From positions 2,716,001 to 2,780,000 of the forward strand of contig JAFEUB010000787.1 of NCBI GenBank assembly GCA_024529925.1: a stretch of 64,000 nucleotides of DNA. The letters are read 5' to 3'. Position 1 is the first letter of the stretch. Each line of letters starts with the position of its first letter. The position numbers and the translations under genes are program-made. Positions 1 to 10,066 of this stretch are shown piece after piece. This stretch comes from Ophthalmolycus amberensis. Taxonomy: Eukaryota; Chordata; Actinopteri; Perciformes; Zoarcidae. The notes beneath the pieces are model-generated. The model saw nothing but the letters and a program-made list of their open reading frames with translations, made no database searches and had not been told where the DNA came from.

Positions 1-1801
1 GCAGATGCATGGTGCGACTGCCACAATGACATCAGACAATAGCTATCACCTTAAATGGCTACTTACTGTAAGTCATCTCTCTTTGAGCCCAACTTAAAAA
101 TCAGACCAATTAATTTAGATGCAAGGGCAATATTGTCTTTCATCTCTAAATATGCTTGTCTTTGCTAATTATGAAAACACATCATCCCGATTAGCCAATA
201 AATTTTCTAGTCATTTGACTGTTCAAATCTATAGTTTTTACATCCTGCTGGAGAGCTTCTTCTTTGTCTGTCTGTGTGTTTAGCAAACACCAAATGCCGG
301 GAGGTGGCTAATTGCTGCAAAAGACAGCAGTTATGACAAGAGAGACTAAACCCTCTGAAGGAACGTTGCCATTTGGTGAAGCACACAGAAGAAAATGGTA
401 AAAAAAAAGAAAAAAGAAATAGAGAGAAAGAGAGGAACTTTTATCTATCTCAGTGGAGTTACAAGATAATCTGCTCCAACAGCTCAGATGAACTACTAAT
501 TAAACAGCCTCAGACATTCTTCAGTTTCACACACATTCTGAGGAAGGTGTTGCTTCTGTGTTCTTCCCCGCCGTGTGCCAAACTAACACTTACTAGTCTC
601 TTGTCAGTAATGTTGAGACTTCCATCTGTCGCCATACTTACATCGTGGAGTGTTGAACATGAAAACACAGTGTAGCCTCTCCTGAAGCTTCCTTCAATTA
701 ATTAAAAAACACAGCTGATGTGCCACATGTTTCTAACAATTAAAGAGCGGGTTGAGTTTTACAGTTGTGAATTGAGACGCTGAAATTCAAACACTAGTAT
801 TATAAAAATGGCGTATTTAGGAGGGTGAAAAACCTCACTTTATGAGTGAAATGGTCCTATTTTGTGTATATTGATCTTTTAAAAGATTGCTTGAGATGAC
901 GTCAAAGTCCTTTATTATCGTTTATCTATACCTAGAAACCCGAGATGGTACAAGAAATAAGATTAGCTTCAAATGTACATTCTGTACTTTGACTGAAGTA
1001 CATATAACATAATGCAAACATCAAGAGATGAAAAGGGAAGTGCGTCCAAGCATATCAAGCAAGCATGATCTGTCCAAAAAACGTGACTAAATTGAATTAA
1101 TGCATAGGTGATCCCGTCGGACCAAGCAGGCATCAAGTCACAACCTGTCACAGACCTTGAAACATATTGATCTATGTAGAAAGATACGGGCAGGGGTCAG
1201 GAGACGGTGGGCTCTGGGCACAGACTGACATCCTTTTACAGACATGACAGGAGTCAGTCTGCATGAACACAAGGACGGAGAGGAATGAGGGGGCAGGGCG
1301 GCTCCGGGGAGCCCCTGCCCCCCTTAGATAGTCCCCCAGGAGACCTTGGAGGACAACAGTCAACAGATTTCTTCCACACACCTACTGTAACATGCAAATG
1401 CTCTGGATTTAACTGAATTAAATTGAAATGTGTGCAGTTGACATGACAACCATGAAACCATGAAACCAAGACATGTGACATGAAAGGAAAAACACTGTTA
1501 CAGCTTGTTGTATGCTGCTGGTTTGTGGTCTAGAAATGCATATTTCTGCCTTCTATAAATTACCATCATTAGATTATAATCATATTCTATTTGCCTTTAA
1601 ATAGACAGATTAGACAGAAAGCAGGTCCTTCAAGTGTAAACAGCAAATAAGTAGGTCACCATCCTGTGTTGACCAGCCAAGGAGTGCAAGATAAGCAAAT
1701 ACAAGATATCTTTGATGGCCATATTCCAATTGTTTCATCTGGTTTGGTCCGGAACCAAACATTTGGTAAATGTGTAATGCTAATATCTTAATATGTCATA
1801 C
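1..1801 (-). other. rab3c: intron 2 of the Rab3 gene (partial)
   Basis: This sequence lies between the exon 2 donor and the unseen next exon. I found no further Rab3 exon on either strand. It is AT-rich non-coding sequence with one perfect TGACGTCA palindrome at 897-904. The few short open frames have no recognisable motifs. Confidence 0.6.
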
Positions 1802-3710
1802 CCAGATCTGCAGTTTGATCCTCTTGTCATTCTTGTAGACCGTCTTTACTTTGAAGTCAATGCCCACTGTGCTGACGAAGGCCGAAGTGAAGGCGTCGTC
1901 AGCGTAGCGGAACAGGAAAGACGTTTTGCCCACGCTGCTGTTGCCGATGATCAGCAGCTTGAACATATAGTCAAAGTTTTGGTCCCCTCCCTCTCCCTTC
2001 CCTTTGGCATCCTGAGTGGCAGCCATCTGCAAAAAACAAACAAACAAACATGAGAGACGCTGAGAAGAATAAATTAAGAGCTTCACCTTGAGTTACTGTG
2101 AAGCTTTTCAGAGCTGTGACGCACAGCGGATGTGAACCCAACTAATAAGAAACTAATGATTTGTTTTCAAGATGACTCTAGATGCTGCACACAGTAGTGT
2201 AGTACACACTTGCTCTTCAGGCCACAGATCAGAGGTGACAGAAGGCTGTGTCAGGCAAACCAGCATGACCAACGCAGCAAGCTGTTGTATTGATGAGTAT
2301 TAGATTACCAGGATTTAAAGAGCTGACTTTGTATTCTGTAATGCCAAAATGATTCCGTCAAGGGATTATTATAATGATGTTATTACCTTTACCACTTAAA
2401 GATCTCATGAATACAAATCAGATGCAGCATTTTTTAATTACTTGGCAAAATACACCTATAATGTATTGGAGCAAAACAAGTCAAACAAGAATTTTACATC
2501 CCAGTTAAAATGTGAGTGTGATGTTTTGATTTGACTTATTAAGAGCTTTCCTACGAGTAATACACTCAAATTTCACCAGCCAGTAAATCTTCTTCCATAT
2601 TAAAACTGTTGTGACCTACTGTTGTACAATAAACAAGTATTTTCCACCTTAACAACGCATCTACACCGAGTATTTCCGCTGCAAGCTGTTAGCAGTCAGC
2701 GACCAGAGAGGACACGAGTACTACGAGCAGGATGTCAAGAGCACAGTCATCATTGCTCCAAGGTGAAGGTTTTGACAAAGCCACAGCGCTCATATGCCAA
2801 ATGAGATCTCCTGTAGCCCATCTGGTTATAAAAGATGCCGGACCTCCATCCTGCACATCCTGCGCCCGCGGTTTCTGGTCGCTTCCGCGTATGAAAAAAA
2901 CCACCAAAAAAAAAGAAGAAACCCAACACCGAGGCAGTATTTGCAAGGACACCGCTTTGAAATAATCAGTGCAATGCTGCGCACACCACGATAGAAGCAG
3001 CCATCTGATATGTAATTACACGATGCAGTTAAAGCAGGGAGCTGCATGCCAGCTAATGCTAGACGAGCTATTCTGGGCACGAGGTCATTTTATGAATTAA
3101 TTAAATTATTCTACATAACTATTCATAAATGAAACGCGTTAAAGACATTGTGTGGACAAACCTGTTTTGAAGGCCTCGGCTCTATCTGTATCTGCCCCTG
3201 TTTTGCAGAACACGGTTGTTTTTTGTATGCGAGTCTAACGCAGCCGTTGATTTTCTTCCCCCCGTGTCTCTCTTTCTCTCTGGAGCCAATTTCAGCACCT
3301 GGGAGCTGTCCCCTCCGCTTCGGATATTGTGGCACGCGCCCCTGAGCTGGCTCGCGTGAGATGAGCACGAGCAGAGGAAAGTGCGCGTCATGCGTGTCTC
3401 TGACGTCACCTGGCCGAAGAGGGATGGGGGGGGGGGGTTGTAGTTTTTTTTATCACGGCATCAGCGCAGAGTCCGAGAGGGGCGTCAAAAGTCGGGTTTC
3501 GACTGCATTACCCAGCATGCTGCGCGGCACAGCTGTCAGCAGCTGTGCGATTTACCGCGGAAGCGCAGGGAAAGCTCTGTAGTTCGTGCTGCAATAAGCA
3601 TCAGACGTCGCCGACAGACGCGCCACACATTGCAAGAGAGAGACTACAATTAAACTGCAGTAAAACTGGAAACATTTCTTCTCACTGCTGTGAGACGGTT
3701 TCATCGTGTG

Positions 3711-3788
<78 letters not shown>

Positions 3789-3833
3789 GCTTTACAATGA
3801 AATCATGCATCTTACCTTCCCGTACAAGTCCAT
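1802..3833 (-). CDS. rab3c: Rab3-family small GTPase, probably rab3c; 5' exons only
   Basis: Rab3 GTPases sit on synaptic and secretory vesicles and regulate Ca-triggered exocytosis. Two minus-strand coding exons are visible. Exon 1 (3833 to 3816) reads MDLYGK and ends in a consensus donor, AAG|GTAAGA. Exon 2 (2026 to 1802) starts directly after a TTTTTTGCAG acceptor and encodes 75 residues in the same phase. It holds the P-loop GNSSVGKTS (protein residues about 34-42) and switch I around FVSTVGIDFKVKT, and stops at KLQIW just before the expected DTAGQE motif, at a GT donor. The start MAATQDAKGK, the short upstream exon and FKLLIIGN resemble human RAB3C (8-residue exon 1, then MASAQDA) more than RAB3A, B or D. 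Neighbouring plk2 supports this. The switch II, G4, G5 and prenylated CAC exons are not in 1-1801, so they must lie further left. Exon 2 is certain; exon 1 and the paralogue choice are inferences. Confidence 0.88.
2027..3815 (-). other. rab3c: intron 1 of the Rab3 gene with CpG-rich 5' half and long CT repeat
   Basis: The intron joins the 6-codon exon to the P-loop exon. Its 5' part (about 3300-3700) is GC- and CpG-rich, with a perfect CRE palindrome at 3401-3408 and an 11-base G run near 3427, as expected close to a promoter. A 70-bp CT repeat lies 32 bp downstream of the splice donor. The remainder is non-coding, with no other exon seen. Confidence 0.55.
3715..3784. repeat. (CT)n microsatellite, about 35 units
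   Basis: An uninterrupted CT dinucleotide tract in intron 1 of the Rab3 gene. On the transcribed minus strand it reads as a GA tract just after the exon 1 donor. Confidence 0.98.
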
Positions 3834-4560
3834 TGTGTGTCTGTTATAACCCCCCCCCCAGTAGCCTTTTATAAACTCGAAGCTGGGCAGTATATTTTTA
3901 AGCAAATATAATGGCCTCTCCTTTTGCGTCACTCTGGTCTGCCTTGCCCCCCCCCCCCCCCCCCCCGCCCATGCAGCCAGCTCCGTCCAGAGACCAAGCG
4001 GCAGAGCAAATAAAGAGAGGCCTGAGTGGTGGATGAATGGATAAATATTATTATTGTGGGCCTTTTCAATGGGAGCAAGTGCAGGGTGAGGCCGCGGCGG
4101 AAGTGTAACAAATTGGCATCTTTGCAATTGTAATGACGTCGGCCCTCTTTTATTACAATCCCTGCATAATCAATTTGAAATGGGGCAAATGCAAAACAAA
4201 TGCAAAACATGTCCATCGACATAATGAGGAGAGGACCAACAGGCTCATACCAGCAATTATTCAGCCTTTAAGTAACCACCTCCTAATTCTAGACCATGGA
4301 GCCGACACCGTGCGCTAAGAAGCATCACAGTCAGACCCAACAGACATTACATATGCGTGGACTACAACTCGAATACAAGTCCAGGCCCTATCTGTCAGGA
4401 GCTTTAAATCAGCGAGTGAGCAGGCAGCTGATAGGGCGTGGATGAACTCACAGGGCGGGACATCGTGCGGACTGACTGCCCTTTAACTGGAGGATATGTG
4501 TCTGCAGGCTGCTGAGTGCGCAGCAGAGGGGGGGGGGGCGGGTCAGGTAGGCTGCACAAA
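3834..4560 (-). promoter_or_regulatory. candidate Rab3 promoter region
   Basis: This is the sequence upstream of the proposed exon 1. On the minus strand a TATAAAAG element lies at 3873-3866, about 33 bp before the ATG, followed by a C/G homopolymer. A 20-base C run sits at 3947-3966, and GC-rich stretches continue to about 4550, including an incomplete CRE near 4135. The TATA box would leave a very short 5' UTR, so the real start site may be elsewhere. Promoter assignment is inference from position and composition. Confidence 0.35.
3947..3966. repeat. poly-C tract (20 bases)
   Basis: A run of 20 C residues upstream of the proposed Rab3 first exon. Its length in an assembly is unreliable. 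Confidence 0.95.
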
Positions 4561-5803
4561 CACGTCTGTTTCCCCAGATTGTGTGGTATAACTTTCCAAA
4601 TGTGCCAAAGATGTCCGCTATGTGCGTGTATGTTGCTCGTAAAGTAGGTCAGTTAATCGTCCGTTGGCTTTTGAATTTTTTTTTTGTTTCGTCCAAAATC
4701 AGAAATCGTGAAAAATCTGTTGGCGTGTTTTCAAAGCCTCTTTTAAATCATTTACAGTGGTGGATCTGCTCACCTCCTCTTTTCGAGAATACAAGCGTTT
4801 AGTGAGTGTCGGTTCAATCCATGACCTTAGCGGAGTAAACAACAGTTTCTAGAAGGTGTCGACGTGAGAAAAGGCCGCTGTGGCACCATCTGCTGTTGGA
4901 AAAGGGTGCTCTGGTGATATGTTTTTATCTTGGCAGCTCTGAAAGGCTGCTCTGTGGTAATGATTAACAAAGGCTATATTGGCAGAACCTCAACTTTCTG
5001 CTGCTTTATAAGCCTATTGACCTCCCGATACTGAAGTGAGGTGTATCTATTTACAACAGGAGACTGTATGATTGTTTGCATTCTGCAACTTTACACTGAC
5101 TGCTGAGTTCCTCAACACGGAAGGTCATCCAGCCAGATTGGTCCAAACTATTTAAAAGTCACAGATTTCCAAATGAAATTCAGCAGCTGGAAATATGACA
5201 AAAGTGTTTACAGAATTATTTATTTCATGCAATAAATACATATATAGACTTTAAACTGCAGACTGGATTCGATAAAGACCTTAATGCGGGCTACTCCAAT
5301 CATTCATCTTTCATGGAAGCATAGACAGTAGGAAATCTAGATTGTGACTAGTTTCTTAACATAAACGACCAAAAACATTACATCTTGTGTATCCACAGAA
5401 CATTTTCGAGGTCGACCGATACATTAGTTTGGTAGTTTTCTGTGTGTGTGTTGGCCACTAATTAAAGGTGCTGAATTCCAAATGAGTTTATTTGTTTACA
5501 TGTTTCTTTCAATTGACAGAAAGAGACATTAATGAGCACAACAAAAGTATCACAACAAAGAACAATCCCTATCAAAAATGTTTATGTAATGTCTTAATGT
5601 TAAAAGAAAAGAATATCTGATGATATATTGTTGTCCACTTTTTAAAATCATCACATATCAATATCGGCTTGGACCTCAATCATCCAATATCTTCTTCAGA
5701 GTTCTTCAGAGATTATTCCTTCCAGGAAGCCTTTTATATAGGCTGCAGTTATCTCTCCTCTTATTTGCTGTATTTCTTTTAACCATATATGTGATAGTTT
5801 GCA
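4561..5803. other. intergenic sequence between divergent Rab3 and methyltransferase genes
   Basis: The two start codons point away from each other across about 2 kb. No gene is seen here. At about 5408-5430 and 5655-5690 short stretches resemble the ends of a common fish MITE (a GGTCGACCGATA motif and an ATATCGG..GGACCTC counterpart), but the element is too degraded to bound. No TATA box is evident before 5804. Confidence 0.45.
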
Positions 5804-8403
5804 ATGGAGGACTCCATTGATGTTATTCTTCAAGACTATGGCAGGGTCGGTCCCACCAGCAGACCCCATCCTGTCCTGACTGTCTGCACAGCTGCTCTGC
5901 TCACAGGCCTGTATGGAGTATGGAGGCTGTTTGCTGTGCCTGGATTTCGCAAAATCCCATGGAACCTTAAGGTGCTTGAGATTTCCCTTATCTGATTTTT
6001 ACCTGCATGCTTTGCCTTCTCGCCACTCTTTCCATTACCAAATGCTGCAGGTTTGTGTGAAAGCCAAGACAGAGCATGATTTGCACTTTAACAATAATTA
6101 GCTTTTGTCATTGTGTTTTACGAAGAACTGCACCATCTTCTACAGTACGTCAGTCTAAAGTGCATTTTGTCCATTGTTGTAGCATAATGGATCATGTACT
6201 ACTTTTGTTCACTGTTGGTGCAAGATGAAGAGGAAAACATGATCACCATGAGCAGATCATCAGAAGTCGATGATTCTGAAGACATATGTTGTTGCATGGA
6301 GAATCAGAATTTTAGTGTAAAAAGAAGCCGTTTTAAAGCTAATACTAATACCTGAAACATATGATCAACATGTAATTGCTTTTGCGTTTATAATTAACAT
6401 ATATCTGACCTGTGTTTTTTTAATTAATGACATGATGCTTTTATTTTTATCCTGCCAGTTAAATCTCACATAAAACATGCTGTCCGAGAAGGACATTTTA
6501 CATGATCACTAGGGGTGTAACGATACGCGTATTCATATTGAACCGTTCGGTACGAGGCTCACGGTTCGGTACGCATGATGAACCGAATACGTTTGAATAA
6601 AAAATAAATAAATACATTTAAAAAAATTTTTTTTTTTTAAAACCTTTATTTAACCAGGTAGTCCCATTGAGATTAAAAATCTTTTGCAAGATGTAAGTAA
6701 CAATACAAGATGTAAGCAAGATGTAAGTAACAATACTACATAACATTAAGGAGCAGTTTTTGTTTTTTATGCTTATGTGTTGCTAAGAAGACACAGAAGA
6801 TGGGTCACTCAGGTATAATTCCATCATTGTTCAAAGTCAAAGAATAACTTTATGATGTTAGTTGTAATGAATAAATATATTTTAAAATCAAGTACATTTC
6901 TCTGGCATTTATAGTTTTCTACTGTACCGAAACGTACCGAACCGTGGCTCCACTGTATCGTACCGAACCCAACCGTGACTTTTGTGAACCGTTACACCCC
7001 TAATGATCACAGATTAAACCCTGTTCATCACAGCTAGAGACGGGAGACAGCCCTGCAGAATTCATCATTCAGACAGATGTTGTTCCACTGACAGCGAGTG
7101 GGAGATCAGATTCAATGTCACAACACTCAGAAGACTTTACAGTTGTTATCAGAAGTAAATGTAATATGAACCATATGCAGAGATATGTTTTCACATGAAA
7201 AATCAATAATTCCTGTTGCTGTAGTGTCGTGATTACTATACTGAGGTCTGAATAACTTTACATTTCATTTGAAGTTGTAGTTCTCCCTTTCAGTAGAACT
7301 TGTTTATAGGGGGACTGTCAAAAAAACAGATCAAAGAGACTCGTATTGTGACTTGTATTGACTCACTATATGTTTGTACTGTGGTCCAGGTTCCTTATTT
7401 GCCCTCCAGTAAAGTCCAGACACTGAACATTATGCAGCTGCTTGAGGGACGAACAGGTCGCTTAGCAGATCTGGGGTCAGGAGATGGAAGAGTGGTGAGT
7501 GAGCTGCAATCGTTTCACAAAAAAACATCAATTTGTGGCCAATAACTGAAGGGAAAATCTGACCCCTGAAACCAGGTGTTTCATGGTTTGAATTCCAGGT
7601 GTTTTTAATCTGATTGTGCTGTGTGTGTGTGTAGTTTATATTACATCACCAGATTTGATTTTCCAGGTGTTTGCGGCCTCTTCGGCTGGTTTCCAGTGCA
7701 CAGGGTTTGAGATCAACTCCATTCTAGTGGCCTGTGCCAAGAGCAAGGCCCTCTGGACAGGAGTGCCCTCCAGCCAGGCAACCTTTGTTAAAAAAGACTT
7801 CTGGAAGGTAATACCTGAACAACAATTATTGCGGTCCTCACGCCTTATCAAATATAGGTAATAACAATAATAATAATAATAATAATAATAATGCATTTTA
7901 TTTGTAACGCACTTTTCATTTTAAAAATTGCCACAGAGCCAGTACATAGTAAAAACATAGTAAAAAGCATAGTTAAAACATAGTTAAAACATAGTTAAAA
8001 AATAAACTATAATAAAAAAAAAAAAGTAAATGACCCTATCTTCGTTCGTAGACTGATTTAGCTACATACAACAATGTGACTGCTTTCCTTGCTCCAGGAG
8101 TGGTGAGTTTTCCTCTGATGAAGAATTATTTATGTATTTGTATATATATATGAGTAGCATACATATCACTTGTTCACTAAGTTACTGATTTCATCTTTTG
8201 CGATTGGTTTACAGATGGAGGTGCTGGGTGAGAAGCTGTTGAAAGAGCTTCCTGATGACGCCCGTGTCATCGCCAGTCGTTTTCCTTTCCCCGACTGGCC
8301 ACAAAAGTCGGCGTTCGGCTCCGGTCTTGACCAGACTTTTTCTTATGACATCAGCACTGTGCGCTCACATCTGAGAAACATCCCGAAAACAGTGCTCCAT
8401 TAA
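5804..8403 (+). CDS. antkmt: FAM173-family mitochondrial protein-lysine methyltransferase (ANTKMT/ATPSCKMT type)
   Basis: Members of this family are SAM-dependent enzymes of the inner mitochondrial membrane that methylate lysine of the ADP/ATP carrier (ANTKMT) or ATP synthase subunit c (ATPSCKMT). Five exons join in frame: 5804-5971, 7390-7494, 7667-7807, 8052-8102 and 8215-8403, all GT-AG and phase 0, giving 217 residues. Residues about 24-44 form a hydrophobic membrane or targeting segment ending VPGFRK. SAM motif I is DLGSGDGR (residues 80-87) and the post-I acidic position is in GFEIN. The C-terminal half has FLAPGV and DDARVIASRFPFPDW. YGVWR..PGFRK, VPY and FLAPGV favour ANTKMT, while RVIASRFPFP is closer to ATPSCKMT. 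The family-typical GYELNPWL appears here as GFEINSIL. The family is secure; the exact paralogue is less so. Confidence 0.88.
6502..7010. mobile_element. hAT-type MITE with perfect 8-bp target duplication
   Basis: The element spans 6510-7002 in intron 1 of the methyltransferase gene. Its terminal inverted repeats are TAGGGGTGTAACG and CGTTACACCCCTA. It is flanked by identical 8-bp copies of ATGATCAC at 6502-6509 and 7003-7010, the hAT signature. Subterminal GAACCGTTCGGTACG-like inverted motifs are present. It is non-autonomous, with no transposase frame. A different fish repeat (TTTATTTAACCAGG..GTCCCATTGAGATT, about 6622-6730) appears nested inside. Confidence 0.9.
7864..7892. repeat. (AAT)n microsatellite
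   Basis: A short AAT trinucleotide tract in intron 3 of the methyltransferase gene, just after the exon 3 donor. Confidence 0.9.
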
Positions 8404-9300
8404 GTCACAGTTTTTTGTGTTATTTTCTAGCTCTGTCCTCAACAGCACTAAACAGAAAGACAACACATTTTAGCAGGTAATCAGACACACTTTAGGGAAA
8501 TCAATTGGGGATACATGCCCGTTACGATCACTGAGCAGAAGGGATACTTTTGAAAGATGTCTTTGAACATTGCAAGGATGAGATGGACTCTCACTAAGCA
8601 GGATGTCACTTATCCCCTGCAGTATTTGTTCAATCTTTGCACAGCCTGCGCCTTTGCATTTTATACTGACAATCTTGTTGCACCATCATGCACCACTATC
8701 TAGAATGTGACTGTAGATCTCTTTCTAAAAGCACTTCCACTATAATTAACGTTACCTCCTCATCAACACTAATGCACCTCTTTGTTAATGGCAGGAGGGA
8801 TTTTGAGGTCAATGTTTTTGTCTCACTTTGCTTTTGATGGGTTGTCGATGCATATGTTGTGTTTATTCAAGAAGGGAATATGTTTCCAGCCCAAGGCCGT
8901 GCTGAGATTCATTCCATCTATCTTCTATTTAGAAAGCCACCTTTTGTTAGACACAAACACGTTTTTATGTTGTGCACGGTCTAGAATAATTACAGTATGC
9001 GTCACCTGACAAAAGACAGTTTAGCCTGAGAACCATGGCTATATGTGTAACCCTCTGTTTGTCTGTTAGCAGTAAAACGAGAGATTTCGTAAAATGTGCT
9101 GGAAAGTCAGGCCATTTGCCAATGAACAAGATATTTCTTTTTGATTCATATTAAAATCATATTAACATAGCGAGATACAGCATGTTTGCCATATTTTCTC
9201 ATGAACAATGTATGCCTGTGATTTCATCTGTACCGATTCAGACTAAAATGTTCCAAACATTTGGTTTTGTTAAGCAAATAAATTTGGGGGATTGTGCAGC
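8404..9300 (+). other. probable 3' UTR of the methyltransferase gene
   Basis: Sequence after the TAA at 8401-8403. The first good polyadenylation signal that I see is AATAAA at 9277-9282, which would give a UTR of roughly 0.9 kb. No other coding sequence is apparent. The UTR extent is inferred. Confidence 0.45.
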
Positions 9301-9954
9301 CTTAGTGGAGGAAACTGTTCTCTGTATTACACATCACTGATGACACTGTCATTTTTCTAATAGTCCATAAGTCATTCAAATATACCTGCAGCTGCGAGCT
9401 AGAACACAAATCTTCCACCTCTACAACCTTTCCCTTCATACCACTGCATGATGACGTCTCACATGTCAGTTGCAATACAGTATTCACTTCGTCTTTGGTA
9501 AAGGAAAGGCAGAACAGTTTGTAACCTGAACTGTACCTTAAATGGTACCCAACATCTCCAGCTGAGGGTGCTAGTGCTCCAAAGTGAGTTTTGGTGTAAA
9601 ACCACAGGGTGAGGTAAGCCTGAATGGAATACAGATCATGTTTATCCTCTGCATTGGTGGCTATTTTATTGACCAAACGCATCGGACTTCTAACGCCTTA
9701 AATTCTATGTTGCACCAAAATGTAAAAGGCCCATTCACGTGCCTGGATTTCTCAAACAAAATAGGTAAATTATAGAACATGATTGTTTTGTGTGTATGGC
9801 GGCTGGTGATGCAAATAATCATTTATATCTTTACACGTTTTTAAATAGCAGAATCCACAGGCCCCTTTTGATTTCCTGTCCGTGTCATCATCAACACCCG
9901 TGTACATGCTCGGTAATCAATAGAAGGAAGACCTCATACTCTCATTTCACACCG

Positions 9955-10010
9955 TGACGTCAGAGAGAGGGCGGTAGACAGCCGGGTGGGGTGGGTGCCA
10001 GACTATAAAA
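9955..10010 (+). promoter_or_regulatory. plk2 core promoter: perfect CRE and TATA box
   Basis: A full palindromic CRE, TGACGTCA, lies at 9955-9962, and a TATA box, TATAAAA, at 10004-10010, 57 bp before the plk2 ATG at 10067. Transcription would start near 10035, leaving a 5' UTR of about 30 nt. PLK2 is a known immediate-early, serum- and activity-induced gene, and a CRE next to a TATA box fits that mode of regulation. Confidence 0.75.
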
Positions 10011-10066
10011 ACTCAGAGACGGGCTCCGGGCTGCATTCTGAGTGCGGGACGACAAAACCACCTCTA

